A stretch of 64,000 bases of DNA. Origin: Ignavibacteria bacterium. GTDB taxonomy: Bacteria; Bacteroidota; Ignavibacteria; Kapaibacteriales; UBA2268. The first letter of the stretch is position 1; every line of letters begins with the position of its first letter. The notes beneath the pieces are model-generated. The model was not told the DNA's origin. It saw only the letters and a list, made by a program, of their open reading frames with translations, and ran no database searches. The stretch lies in NCBI GenBank assembly GCA_016844745.1, contig JAERMQ010000002.1:1-64000 (forward strand), in the 5' to 3' direction. Of this stretch, positions 16,340 through 25,548 are shown piece by piece. The position numbers and the translations under genes were made by a program.

Positions 16340-17392
16340 ATGGTAAAAGATTCTGTGACCACAAATTCGGCAGAGCATAAAACGGATGCATCCCACACCG
16401 GGCAGACACAATCCCATTCCACAGCAACCCATGAAACAGCGCAGCATAGCGGAGGCGAAGGCTCTGATGTTTTTTCTCATTTATTCAGCGAGTTGGGCGA
16501 TCACAATGGTTTAATTATCGGTCCTTACAAGGTTTCGGAATTGCCGATGATATTTTATCATGACCAGTTTTATTTTTATCCGAATGAAAAAGCAATGGAG
16601 CAGGCCGGGACATTCTCGTTTCATCACGGTCATCCTGTACTGACATCAACATTGAATCAGAAAGAGCCACAGAAGCCATCATTCGATTTATCGATTACCA
16701 ATTTCGTTTTCTTCCAATGGCTCGCGATGTTCCTTATAATGGCTGTATTATTATTCGTATCGAGGAAATTTAAGAAAAATCCATTGAAAGCTCCATCGGG
16801 ATTGCAGAATGTTGTTGATGCTTTTTATTGCTTTGTTCGGGATGGAGTGGTAAAACCTAATATTCCCAGTGCCAGGGCAGTAAAACGTCTTTCACCCTAT
16901 TTCTTCACCCTCTTCTTCTTCATTTTAGTAATGAATATGCTTGGTCTCATACCCGGCGGGCATACGGCGACAAGTACGGTTGGAGTAACAGGAGCGCTCG
17001 CTATAACAGCATTTCTTGTAATTAATATTACAGCAATGAGGGAAAGCGGCGTAGGTGCATGGTTCAAGCATTTATTAGGCGGTGCGCCGATATATTTAGC
17101 GCCGATAATGATACCGATTGAAATTCTATCGATGTTCATTAAACCTTTCGCATTGACGATTCGTCTTTTTGCGAACATGGTCGCCGGACACGTTGTACTA
17201 CTCTCACTCTTAGGATTATTATTTTATTTCCAGATGTTTATTATAGCACCTGCCATAGTAGGATTCTCGGTATTTATCTATGTAATAGAATTGCTGGTGG
17301 TCTTTCTTCAGGCATTCATATTCACAATGCTCACCGCAATATTCACTGGTCTTGCAATCGGTGAACATGGTCATGAAGGGCATGCACATTAA
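16340..17392 (+). CDS. atpB: F0F1 ATP synthase subunit a
   Basis: Subunit a forms the two proton half-channels next to the c-ring. The C-terminal two thirds contain the five to six membrane helices and the essential arginine (R275 in ALTIRLFANMVAGHVVLLSL), with the following conserved FLQAFIFTMLTAIFTGLAI. The first 110 residues are an unusually long, His/Ser/Thr-rich extension (THETAQHSGGEGSDVFSHLF), and the last residues are again histidine-rich (GEHGHEGHAH). Long N-termini on subunit a are common in Bacteroidota/Chlorobiota. It is co-transcribed with atpE, 70 bases downstream. Confidence 0.95.
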   Translation: MVKDSVTTNSAEHKTDASHTGQTQSHSTATHETAQHSGGEGSDVFSHLFSELGDHNGLIIGPYKVSELPMIFYHDQFYFYPNEKAMEQAGTFSFHHGHPVLTSTLNQKEPQKPSFDLSITNFVFFQWLAMFLIMAVLLFVSRKFKKNPLKAPSGLQNVVDAFYCFVRDGVVKPNIPSARAVKRLSPYFFTLFFFILVMNMLGLIPGGHTATSTVGVTGALAITAFLVINITAMRESGVGAWFKHLLGGAPIYLAPIMIPIEILSMFIKPFALTIRLFANMVAGHVVLLSLLGLLFYFQMFIIAPAIVGFSVFIYVIELLVVFLQAFIFTMLTAIFTGLAIGEHGHEGHAH

Positions 17393-17462
17393 TGAAAAAA
17401 TTAATTAAAAATAGATTGATGAATTATTAAAAACAGTTTTTTTTACTATTAAGGATTAACAG

Positions 17463-17693
17463 ATGGGTTCAGCAGCTTTAGCATATTTGGGCGCAGGTCT
17501 CGGCGCTGGTATTACGGCATTAGGCGCAGGCTTGGGTATTGGTATTTTAGCTTCGAAGGCATTGGAAGCAATCGGACGCCAACCGGAAGCAACTAATAAA
17601 ATTCAAACGGCAATGATTATCAGCGCCGCTCTGATTGAGGGTGTTGCCTTCTTTGCCGCAGTTATCTGCTTATTGCTTACTTTAAAAGTATAA
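17463..17693 (+). CDS. atpE: F0F1 ATP synthase subunit c
   Basis: This 76-residue two-helix hairpin builds the rotor ring. Helix 1 has the glycine-rich packing motif (AYLGAGLGAGITALGAGLGIG), the polar loop is RQPEA, and the ion-carrying carboxylate is E59 in SAALIEGVAFF. The residue after E59 is glycine, not the Ser/Thr of Na+-binding rings, so I expect proton coupling. It is followed by a stem-loop at 17701-17738 that may raise its mRNA level relative to the downstream genes. Confidence 0.95.
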   Translation: MGSAALAYLGAGLGAGITALGAGLGIGILASKALEAIGRQPEATNKIQTAMIISAALIEGVAFFAAVICLLLTLKV

Positions 17694-17700
17694 ATTGTCA

Positions 17701-17738
17701 TCGAAGGGCTGTCCGGTACTAATTTGGCAGCCCTTCGA
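17701..17738 (+). promoter_or_regulatory. intra-operon stem-loop after atpE
   Basis: TCGAAGGGCTG (17701-17711) and CAGCCCTTCGA (17728-17738) pair perfectly over a 16-base loop. No T-run follows, so it is not a strong terminator. Placed seven bases after the atpE stop and before a 96-base gap to atpF, it is well suited to protect the atpE 3' end or partly stop transcription. That would match the need for many c subunits per enzyme. Confidence 0.6.
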
Positions 17739-17834
17739 TAAAGCGATATTCATTAGCCATGAGATATTTTTATATCTTGGGTTTAAGTTTTTATTTTAAT
17801 TTGATTATTTATTAAAAAATAAAGGGCTTTTTAT

Positions 17835-18329
17835 ATGGAAGGCTTGTTAAATGTAAATCCCGGAACGATTATCTGGACTATTATTAACTTCTGTGTCCTG
17901 CTTTTTATAGTATTGAAATTCGGCGCTAAGCCCATTGCAAATGCCCTGAAAGCCCGCGAAGATAAAATCAATTCCGATATCGAAGCCGCTGCGAAAGCCA
18001 ATGCTGTGGCTCAAACACTTATGAAAGAAACCCAGGCAAAATTCAATGCTGCCCAGCAGGAAATTACTGCTATGATTTCCAAAGGCAGGGAACAAAGTGA
18101 AAATTTAGTTAAAAAAGCTGCAGAAGAGGCAGAAAAAATCAAACAACAGAAAGTTAGCGATGCTACAAGGGAAATTGAAAGAAGCAAAGAACAGGCTCTC
18201 AAAGAATTGAGAACCGAAGTCGCTACTTTAGTGATAACAGCAACAGAACGCATCTTGGACGAAAAGCTTGACGACGAGCGCCATCGCAATATGATTGAGT
18301 CGTATATCGCGAAACTTCCAAATAATTAA
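17835..18329 (+). CDS. atpF: F0F1 ATP synthase subunit b
   Basis: The peripheral stalk subunit has one N-terminal membrane helix (NPGTIIWTIINFCVLLFIVLKF) followed by a long, charged, uninterrupted helix (about residues 30-155) rich in Ala, Glu, Lys and Gln that forms the dimeric right-handed stalk. Its 164 residues are standard. The 96-base gap from the atpE stem-loop suggests separate tuning of its expression; atpH begins 11 bases after its stop. Confidence 0.92.
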   Translation: MEGLLNVNPGTIIWTIINFCVLLFIVLKFGAKPIANALKAREDKINSDIEAAAKANAVAQTLMKETQAKFNAAQQEITAMISKGREQSENLVKKAAEEAEKIKQQKVSDATREIERSKEQALKELRTEVATLVITATERILDEKLDDERHRNMIESYIAKLPNN

Positions 18330-18340
18330 AGAGCCGAAAA

Positions 18341-18889
18341 ATGTTCGAACAAAAAGTATCTTCACGCTATGCCCAGGCAGTTTTATCGACTGCCATATCT
18401 ACAGGTTTTGCAGATAGAGTTTTTGATGATTTCATTATAATCAGGGATACAATCAAATCTTCAAGAGAGTTCTATACTTTTTTAAAGAGTCCGATTATTC
18501 GCTTCTGGCAGAAGAAAAAAGTATTCCAGGAAGTTTTTTCTTCTTCCGTAAGTGAACTCACCCTTAATTTTATTATCCTTTTAGCTGATAAGCACCGCGA
18601 AAGTTTGCTGCCAAGCATAATTGCGCAATACCAGGCTCAGTACAATGCCGAAAATAACCGGCTGCCTGTTGAGATTTCATCCGCAGTGGCGCTATCGGAT
18701 GATTTGAAGAAGAAAATTATGACTCGGCTTGAAGGTTATACAAAAAAAACAGTACTTCCTGAATACTCGATAGATAAGAAATTAAAAGGCGGTATAACCG
18801 TGCGAATCGATGATTGGGTCTTCGACGGGTCAATAAAAAACCAGTTGGAAATCCTGTTCAAAAAGCTTTCCGAAGGTAAAGAAATTTGA
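18341..18889 (+). CDS. atpH: F1 ATP synthase subunit delta
   Basis: Delta (OSCP) links the top of the alpha/beta hexamer to the b stalk. The 182 residues show the helical N-domain (SRYAQAVLSTAISTGFADRV, FLKSPIIRFWQKKKVFQEVF) and the conserved C-terminal segment (DKKLKGGITVRIDDWVFDGSIKNQLE). It starts 11 bases after atpF and ends 60 bases before atpA, in operon order. Confidence 0.92.
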   Translation: MFEQKVSSRYAQAVLSTAISTGFADRVFDDFIIIRDTIKSSREFYTFLKSPIIRFWQKKKVFQEVFSSSVSELTLNFIILLADKHRESLLPSIIAQYQAQYNAENNRLPVEISSAVALSDDLKKKIMTRLEGYTKKTVLPEYSIDKKLKGGITVRIDDWVFDGSIKNQLEILFKKLSEGKEI

Positions 18890-18949
18890 AAATAATAAAA
18901 GATATAGAAAAATGAAACGAAAATATTCAAAAATAATAGGTAATTAAAT

Positions 18950-20503
18950 ATGGCAGAAGTGCGTCCAGAAGAAATTTCGGCGATATTGCGCCGGCAGTTG
19001 TCAGGTTATGAAAAAGAAGCCGATATTTACGAAGTAGGAACCGTATTGCAGGTTGGCGATGGTGTAGCCCGCGTTTACGGTTTAAACAAAGTAATGGCAT
19101 CCGAGCTTGTGGAATTTCCAAATGATGTCTTCGGAATGGTTCTGAATCTCGAAGAAGATAACGTCGGAGTCATGCTTTTTGGCGATGACCGCCTCGTTAA
19201 GGAAGGCGATATCGTGCGCCGTACTCAAAAAATCGCATCCGTTCCCGTAGGCAAAGAGCTTTTAGGAAGAGTGGTTAATCCGCTTGGGCAGCCAATCGAC
19301 GGTAAAGGTCCGGTAAATACAACTCAAATTCTCCCAATGGAAAGAAAAGCCCCTGGAGTTATTTTCCGTCAACCAGTGAAGGAGCCTATCCAAACAGGTT
19401 TGAAAGCTATCGATGCCTTGATTCCAATCGGACGGGGACAGCGCGAACTTATCATCGGCGACCGTCAAACTGGTAAGACCGCCGTTGCGCTCGATACGAT
19501 TATCAACCAGAAATTTACTCATACTGCCGAAGCTAAAGATATGGGTATTGCACCTGTCTATTGCATATACGTTGCAATCGGACAGAAAGGTTCTACCGTA
19601 GCAAATGTAGTTTCCTATCTGGAACAGTATGGAGCTTTGGAATATACGATAGTTGTTGCAGCTAATGCAGCCGACCCGGCGCCACTACAATTCATAGGAC
19701 CCTATTGCGGATGTGCAATGGGAGAATATTTCCGGGATAACGGGATGCACTGCTTAATTATTTATGACGATTTATCCAAGCAGGCTGCAGCATACAGGCA
19801 AGTCTCCCTGCTTTTAAGACGTCCACCGGGTCGTGAGGCTTATCCCGGCGATATTTTCTATCTTCACTCACGCCTTTTGGAACGTGCTGCAAAATATTCG
19901 GATAAAGAAGGCGGCGGCTCACTAACAGCTTTACCGGTAATTGAAACCCAGGCAAACGACGTTTCAGCATATATTCCAACAAACGTTATATCGATAACCG
20001 ACGGACAGATTTACCTTGAACCTAACTTATTCAATGCAGGTGTTCGTCCGGCTTTGAATATTGGAATCTCGGTTTCACGTGTCGGTGGAAATGCACAGAT
20101 AAAAGCAATGAAGAAAGTTGCCGGTCCGCTAAAATTGGAATTGGCTATGTACAGAGAGTTGGAAGCATTCTCGAAATTCGGTTCCGACTTAGACGAATCA
20201 ACTTTACAGCAATTACGAAGGGGCGCTCGTTTGTCGGAAATTCTCAAGCAAAAGCAATTCCAACCAATGCCTGTAGAAAAACAAATTGCTTTGATTTTCT
20301 GCGCCACAAACGGTTATTTAGACGACCTGCCCGTTGAATCATTAGCCCGTTATGAAAAGGAATTCCTCGAATTTATGGATACCCGTCATAATGAAATATT
20401 AGTGGAAATAATTAAAGTTAAAGAGATGACAGAGAATATTTCTAATAATTTAAAGAAAGCTATCGAAGAATTTATTCCGATATTTAAAAATACACTGAAA
20501 TAA
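18950..20503 (+). CDS. atpA: F1 ATP synthase subunit alpha
   Basis: The non-catalytic nucleotide-binding subunit has 517 residues. An N-terminal beta-barrel ([17 protein letters not shown]) leads to the P-loop GDRQTGKT at residues 170-177. Then come the conserved [33 protein letters not shown] with the [10 protein letters not shown] signature, and [17 protein letters not shown] with the arginine finger in SVSRVG. No gaps or substitutions are apparent. It is followed after five bases by hldD, not directly by atpG. Confidence 0.97.
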   Translation: MAEVRPEEISAILRRQLSGYEKEADIYEVGTVLQVGDGVARVYGLNKVMASELVEFPNDVFGMVLNLEEDNVGVMLFGDDRLVKEGDIVRRTQKIASVPVGKELLGRVVNPLGQPIDGKGPVNTTQILPMERKAPGVIFRQPVKEPIQTGLKAIDALIPIGRGQRELIIGDRQTGKTAVALDTIINQKFTHTAEAKDMGIAPVYCIYVAIGQKGSTVANVVSYLEQYGALEYTIVVAANAADPAPLQFIGPYCGCAMGEYFRDNGMHCLIIYDDLSKQAAAYRQVSLLLRRPPGREAYPGDIFYLHSRLLERAAKYSDKEGGGSLTALPVIETQANDVSAYIPTNVISITDGQIYLEPNLFNAGVRPALNIGISVSRVGGNAQIKAMKKVAGPLKLELAMYRELEAFSKFGSDLDESTLQQLRRGARLSEILKQKQFQPMPVEKQIALIFCATNGYLDDLPVESLARYEKEFLEFMDTRHNEILVEIIKVKEMTENISNNLKKAIEEFIPIFKNTLK

Positions 20504-20508
20504 AATAA

Positions 20509-21474
20509 ATGATTGTACTTACCGGCGGCGCAGGATTTATCGGTTCATGCTTTTTGAAAAAGCTGAATGATGAGAAAATATACGATATTCTTGTCGTTGA
20601 CCGGCTTGGAACCGGATTGAAGTGGAAGAATCTTGTCGGTAAAAAATTTGACAGGGTCGAGGATAAAACCGTTTTTCGTCAAAGGCTTTCCAGTGGATTA
20701 TATAAAGGCGAAATTCAGGCAATTGTACATTTAGGAGCCTGCTCCGATACAACCGAACAAAATGCCGATTATTTATTGGATAATAATTTATCTTACTCGA
20801 TAGAATTAGCCGAGTATGCAATTGAAGAAAATATTCGCCTTATTTACGCCAGCAGCGCTGCTACTTATGGTAACGGTGAAGAAGGATATTCGGACAACTC
20901 TTATGAAAACCTGAAGCCTCTGAACATCTATGGTATGACGAAACATTTATTTGATTTGTGGGTAATTAACAATGGTCTGGATAAAGTATTTACCGGTTTA
21001 AAATTCTTTAACGTTTTTGGACCAAACGAGTACCATAAAGGCGAAATGAGCAGTATGATTTATAAAGCATATTTACAAATCAAAAATACGGGCATTGTTC
21101 GATTATTCAAATCCCAAAGCCCTGATTATACTGACGGCTGCCAAATGCGGGATTTTGTGTACGTTAAAGATGCAACTCAAATTATGAAGGATATATTCTT
21201 CAATCCTGAATTTTACGGAATATACAATATAGGAACCGGGCAGGCAAGGTCATGGAACGACTTAGCCAATGCCTGCTTTGCTGCCCTTCGTTTGGAGAAT
21301 AATATTGAATATTTTGATATGCCGAATATTCTCGAGGCTCAGTATCAGAATTTTACACAAGCAAATATAACGAAACTGAATGATAGCCAGTTGAATCCAC
21401 AGTTTGATTCATTAGAAAATAATGTTGCCGATTATATCACAAATTATTTGACTCAGAAATGGCAATATTTATAA
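20509..21474 (+). CDS. hldD: ADP-L-glycero-D-manno-heptose 6-epimerase
   Basis: This is an extended short-chain dehydrogenase of 321 residues. It has the NAD(P)-binding GGAGFIGS at residues 6-13, the SSAATYG serine-containing strand, and the catalytic YGMTK (Tyr-x3-Lys). The segment LKFFNVFGPNEYHKGEMSSM and the late DMPNILEAQYQNFTQANITK region are diagnostic of HldD/RfaD. The enzyme makes L,D-heptose for the lipopolysaccharide inner core, which implies an outer membrane. It is wedged between atpA (5 bases) and atpG (35 bases), so it must be transcribed with ATP synthase. Confidence 0.93.
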   Translation: MIVLTGGAGFIGSCFLKKLNDEKIYDILVVDRLGTGLKWKNLVGKKFDRVEDKTVFRQRLSSGLYKGEIQAIVHLGACSDTTEQNADYLLDNNLSYSIELAEYAIEENIRLIYASSAATYGNGEEGYSDNSYENLKPLNIYGMTKHLFDLWVINNGLDKVFTGLKFFNVFGPNEYHKGEMSSMIYKAYLQIKNTGIVRLFKSQSPDYTDGCQMRDFVYVKDATQIMKDIFFNPEFYGIYNIGTGQARSWNDLANACFAALRLENNIEYFDMPNILEAQYQNFTQANITKLNDSQLNPQFDSLENNVADYITNYLTQKWQYL

Positions 21475-21509
21475 TAATTTGAATATTTTTTTAATATAAG
21501 CAATATAAT

Positions 21510-22403
21510 ATGGCGACACTAAGAGATATAAAACGCAGGATTACCGCGGTTCAGGGAACAAAAAAGCTGACTCAGGCTATGAAGATGATTGCGGCTGCCA
21601 AGCTGAGACGTGCTCAGGATGCGATTTTCGCAGCCCGTCCATATTCTAATAAAATGGAAATAATGCTTTCGGATTTAGCTTCTTCCGTTGGAGAAGATTA
21701 TGCTAATCCTTTGATAAAAACTCCCAAAGAGGTTAAGTCGGTTGCTGTGATTGTAATTTCTTCCGACCGCGGTATGTGTGGTAGTTTCAATACAAACCTG
21801 CTTCGAATAGCTTTGAATTACATCCGTATAACATTCCCGGAAGAATTTCCAGGCGCTCAGGTTTCTATCATCCCAGTTGGTCGTAAGGCATGTAGTTTTT
21901 TTCGCAAGGAAAAATTACCTGTAATTAAGGACTATCCAGGTATTTTTCTTAAACTAAAATTCACCGATGCAGCAAATATTATGGATGTTGTGAAAAAAGG
22001 ATTTAGCGATGGTAAATATGACAGGGTTGTGGTATTTTATAATGAGTTTGTAAATTTAATAAAACAACTACCCTCCATGAAACAGCTTTTACCAATCGTT
22101 CCAACAGGCAAAGCAAAGACACAAACGACAGGATTCCGAACGGATTATATATTCGAACCGACCCAAATTGAAATATTGGATGCATTGCTTCCCAAGGCTA
22201 TAAATGTAAAATTCTGGAGAATGCTTTTGGAATCGAATGCCGCAGAACAAGCTGCACGCATGATAGCAATGGATAATGCAACAACGAATGCAACGGAACT
22301 AATCAAAAATCTGGATATGATTTACAATAAAACACGCCAGGCATCTATCACTAAAGAGATGCTTGAAATAGTTGGCGGTGCTGATGCCCTGAAAAAAGGA
22401 TAA
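21510..22403 (+). CDS. atpG: F1 ATP synthase subunit gamma
   Basis: The rotor shaft has the typical N-terminal coil (MATLRDIKRRITAVQGTKKLTQAMKMIAAAKL) and C-terminal coil (LESNAAEQAARMIAMDNATTNATELIKNL), with the Rossmann-like middle (VIVISSDRGMCGSFNTNLLR). The 297 residues are a normal length. It closes this operon. The catalytic beta and epsilon genes (atpD, atpC) are not in the window, and a separate atpDC locus is usual in this branch. Confidence 0.95.
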   Translation: MATLRDIKRRITAVQGTKKLTQAMKMIAAAKLRRAQDAIFAARPYSNKMEIMLSDLASSVGEDYANPLIKTPKEVKSVAVIVISSDRGMCGSFNTNLLRIALNYIRITFPEEFPGAQVSIIPVGRKACSFFRKEKLPVIKDYPGIFLKLKFTDAANIMDVVKKGFSDGKYDRVVVFYNEFVNLIKQLPSMKQLLPIVPTGKAKTQTTGFRTDYIFEPTQIEILDALLPKAINVKFWRMLLESNAAEQAARMIAMDNATTNATELIKNLDMIYNKTRQASITKEMLEIVGGADALKKG

Positions 22404-22463
22404 TTATACCAAAGTATTAGTTATTATCGATTTAAATTGCTGATTTAAAATATTGGAGTTTGT

Positions 22464-23231
22464 ATGAAAAAAAAATTTAATTTCATCTCCCTGATTTTAT
22501 CCATACCGGTTGGATTAGTTTTGGTTGTAAGTTTTTCATGGGCAAGCGGGAACCAGTTTCAAACACCTTTTTTCCCAATTCTTGCACTTCTTTCGGGATT
22601 TATTATTACCGGAGCTGTTATCGGAATTATTTCCAAAGAAGTTACAATCCTCGAACCCGGTATTGGCTCAATCCTTGTTGCAATTATTTCGTACTTTATC
22701 ATAACCTCTTTAGGATTGAATAGCTTAAATTCAATTTACACCTCTCAATGGGTTATTATTTTAATGAATGCCGTTGTCCTGACATTTATCGGTGCATGGC
22801 TTGGCGAAAAACTCCAGCATGGTATAATCGACCCTAAAAAAAGCGTTATGCCTACTTTCGATTGGAGTTGGGTTTTAGCCGGTACTCTTTTAGGTTTGAC
22901 CTCCAGCATTGTTCTAATTAACCTCTTAACTATGGCGATGGGGTTAAATCCAACACTATTCTACATTCCATACTTCTTAACTCTATTAATTACAGGAATT
23001 ATTATCGGATGGATGTCTCCCGGTGTAACGGTTATCGAAGCCGGATTAGCTGGCTTTCTGACTATTACTATAGGCATGGATATTTTAATGCTTACTTTGA
23101 TGCAAGGAAAGGAAATAGAACTAACTTATATAATATTGTTTTTAGTTACTGGCTTTGTTGTAACTATTATTGGCGGGTTTTTAGGCGAGAAGGTGCAAAG
23201 CTCAAAAGAGGAAGCTGAAAAAGGCGAATAA
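22464..23231 (+). CDS. eight-helix membrane protein built from two homologous halves
   Basis: I do not recognise the family. The 255 residues comprise about eight transmembrane helices in a tandem duplication. LSGFIITGAVIGIISKEVTILEPGIGSIL in half one corresponds to LLITGIIIGWMSPGVTVIEAGLAGFL in half two, and FIGAWLGEKLQ corresponds to IIGGFLGEKVQ, which closes each half before a charged tail. Such repeats often generate an inverted or parallel pseudo-dimer with a central path, as in small channels and transporters, but no function can be assigned. A TTGGAG site precedes ATG. It is separated from atpG by 60 bases and followed by hairpin repeats. Confidence 0.7.
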   Translation: MKKKFNFISLILSIPVGLVLVVSFSWASGNQFQTPFFPILALLSGFIITGAVIGIISKEVTILEPGIGSILVAIISYFIITSLGLNSLNSIYTSQWVIILMNAVVLTFIGAWLGEKLQHGIIDPKKSVMPTFDWSWVLAGTLLGLTSSIVLINLLTMAMGLNPTLFYIPYFLTLLITGIIIGWMSPGVTVIEAGLAGFLTITIGMDILMLTLMQGKEIELTYIILFLVTGFVVTIIGGFLGEKVQSSKEEAEKGE

Positions 23232-23396
23232 AATCTTAAAATTCAGAAAAATTCAATTTAAAAGATTCTGAATTAGCAGGTAACATATTCCATTTGCAGG
23301 GTATGGATATTTATCCCATGGTTAATTTACAAATGAAGAAACAATGATATTCTTAATCAGGAGTCCATTTTAAAAAGCATTTTTAGTGAAAATTAC

Positions 23397-23466
23397 ATTC
23401 CAAAATCGGAATTTTGGAATGAGATATATTAAAGACTTACTAATTCCAAAGTTTTGCTTTGGAATT
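23397..23466. repeat. two adjacent perfect hairpins between convergent genes
   Basis: ATTCCAAAAT-CGGA-ATTTTGGAAT (23397-23420) and AATTCCAAAG-TTTTG-CTTTGGAATT (23442-23466) are two related perfect 10-bp stems. The second ends six bases before the rqcH stop codon on the other strand. They may end transcription of both neighbours. Their shared ATTCCAAA core marks them as copies of one short palindromic repeat. Confidence 0.7.
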
Positions 23467-23471
23467 CAATT

Positions 23472-25097
23472 TTATCCTTCCACTTGCACCGGCAATTTCG
23501 GCTCCACCATTACAACTTCTTCGCGGTCGATAGTTACCTGTCCGGGCGGTGCGCCTTTTGATTTATGTACATATTTTTTCTGGCAATAAGCAACGGGAGT
23601 ATATTTTGCATTGCGAGCCTGAGAATAATAGGCTGCAACCGAAGCAGCACGCTTGATAATATCCTTCGGCGGTTTCTGATTCTTCTCTAGCTTAAGGACT
23701 ACATGACTGCCTCCGGAGCCTCGCGCATGAAACCATATATCATTCGCTCGTGCAAATTTCATCGTTAATTCGTCATTATTAGCGGCATTTTTGCCTACAT
23801 AAAGAGTATATCCTTCGCCTAATTCAAATGTGCGAAAGCGCTGTGAATCATCAGTTTGAGACGCATCCATATTAGCTCCGTGTACCTTTTTCATTTTGTT
23901 TCTGATTTTTAGAAGTTCCTTTAATGTTTTTGCTTTTTCTAATTCGGAAATGAAAGTCCGAACCGAATCAAGCCTCTTTTGTTCTACTGGAAGCATTAGC
24001 CTTCGCGAAGCGGCTTCCTCCTTTGTTCCACGAGCCTTATCATAATACCGTCCGCTATTTTCAATCAGGTTTTTCTGGGAATCGAGCGGTATTGTAATTT
24101 CTTCGTTATTAAAATCGAGGAGTGAAATTGTATCGCCAAACTTTTGCCTTGGCTGAGGATGGCAGGAAAGAAGTTCTGCATACGAACGGTACTCCTGCTC
24201 ACGTTTTGCGTAGCTGGTGTCGTCTTTTATTATTGAAATTCTATGCTCTAATTTTTCTGCTGTTTTAGTGAGTTTCGCTGCAAGATTCCGCTTTTCAGCA
24301 CCGAAGTCAATTTCCGAATAACCTGTACTGAACTTATTTTCGACAGCTTTATTAATCGAATCGAATTCCTTGATTATAATCGGATATTTAGTTAGAGGTA
24401 TGAGCGATAAAATTTTCTTTCCGGCATCGTTTTGTAGTATATAAAATTTTGTAGAATTCAAACATTCATGTTTTAATTTGTTTGCTTCCGCAAGAATTTT
24501 AGTCAATTCCTGTTCGGAATTATTTTCAATGATAGTAATTTTATCAATTGAACAGCGCTCGCAAACCTCATCGGCATAATAACTGCCAAGATTCAACGAG
24601 CATTTCGATAAGGCTTTAAATACGGTTTCATCCTTATGAAAACTAAAAAAATCAATTACAGTTGAGAGATTTTGAATATATTTAGTCTGAATAAGTTCTT
24701 TTTTATGCTTGAAGGAATCTAATATTACATGATCTGAATCAGTGATGAATGCATTACTTTTCGGACCTCCGAACAAGGCAAAAGAAAGTGTAGCGGCATC
24801 GAAACGCAATCGAATAATTCTATCATCATCATCAATAGAAACATCGAGGACATTTTTTCCAATCAAAGAAGGAAATAAATCCAAAGAATTCTTCTTTGCT
24901 CTTGCGAAATTCTCTTTAAGGAAAAGCGAAGTCATTTGAGAATCTGATGAAAAGTGCAGCCATAGCTGCTTTTCATCCTTGAATAGAGTAAACAGAAGTG
25001 TATTCTTTTCCTGGCTGAAACATTCAATAACTACCGCATCCCTGATACAGGCAAGCTCTTCGGTAATTTTCTTTAGTGTGAAATAATGCCTTAGCAT
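23472..25097 (-). CDS. rqcH: RqcH/NFACT ribosome-rescue quality-control factor
   Basis: RqcH binds stalled 50S subunits carrying peptidyl-tRNA and drives alanine tailing of the nascent chain. The C-terminal NFACT-R domain is clear (ANDIWFHARGSGGSHVVLKL, then YYSQARNAK and VAYCQKKYVHKSKGAPPGQV), and the NFACT-N part occupies the first 250 residues with a helical coil in the middle. I start it at ATG 25097 (MLRHYFTLKKITEELACI), which matches the family's beginning; a longer frame reaches 25127. The length of 541 residues is normal. smpB, the other rescue factor, is at 44984. Confidence 0.85.
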   Translation of the reverse strand: MLRHYFTLKKITEELACIRDAVVIECFSQEKNTLLFTLFKDEKQLWLHFSSDSQMTSLFLKENFARAKKNSLDLFPSLIGKNVLDVSIDDDDRIIRLRFDAATLSFALFGGPKSNAFITDSDHVILDSFKHKKELIQTKYIQNLSTVIDFFSFHKDETVFKALSKCSLNLGSYYADEVCERCSIDKITIIENNSEQELTKILAEANKLKHECLNSTKFYILQNDAGKKILSLIPLTKYPIIIKEFDSINKAVENKFSTGYSEIDFGAEKRNLAAKLTKTAEKLEHRISIIKDDTSYAKREQEYRSYAELLSCHPQPRQKFGDTISLLDFNNEEITIPLDSQKNLIENSGRYYDKARGTKEEAASRRLMLPVEQKRLDSVRTFISELEKAKTLKELLKIRNKMKKVHGANMDASQTDDSQRFRTFELGEGYTLYVGKNAANNDELTMKFARANDIWFHARGSGGSHVVLKLEKNQKPPKDIIKRAASVAAYYSQARNAKYTPVAYCQKKYVHKSKGAPPGQVTIDREEVVMVEPKLPVQVEG

Positions 25098-25133
25098 TGG
25101 AATTAATGAATAATGAAAAATGAACAATTAACA

Positions 25134-25530
25134 TGTCATGCCTGCGAATGCAGGAATCCCCTCCTGTAGCGGTTCAGGAGAATCCATGCATCCTGTGTAG
25201 TGTGCAAAGTCATATTTGATTATTATTCTTCGCTCAACTATTAATGACCTCTTTTTATTTATTCTTTGCGACTTTGCATCTTTGCGATATTCTTTTTTAC
25301 GCAAAGCCGCTAAGAAGAATCAATTTTGTTGAAAACTTAATGATAGATATTTTACGCAAAGCCGCTAAGTTAAAAACATCAATATCGCTGTTTCATTTTT
25401 AAGCCATCGAAGTGACTGACTGGAATTTAAAATGACTTTCATCTTGACATTGAATACAACCAATAATACCTGTCCACCCTCAAAAAAATAGCTACAGCAG
25501 GTGATTCCTGCATTCTCAGGAATGACATTT
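25134..25530. repeat. repeat-filled gap: family B ends and CGCAAAGCCGCTAAG direct repeats
   Basis: Between rqcH and yicC no gene is visible. The gap starts with a family B half (TGTCATGCCTGCGAATGCAGGAATC) and ends with another (GATTCCTGCATTCTCAGGAATGACA near 25501-25529). The two may be the ends of one longer element. Inside, TTTTACGCAAAGCCGCTAAG occurs twice exactly (25295-25314 and 25350-25369), next to TTTGCG repeats at 25264-25287. Confidence 0.65.
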
Positions 25531-25548
25531 TGTTAAAAAAAACCTCAT

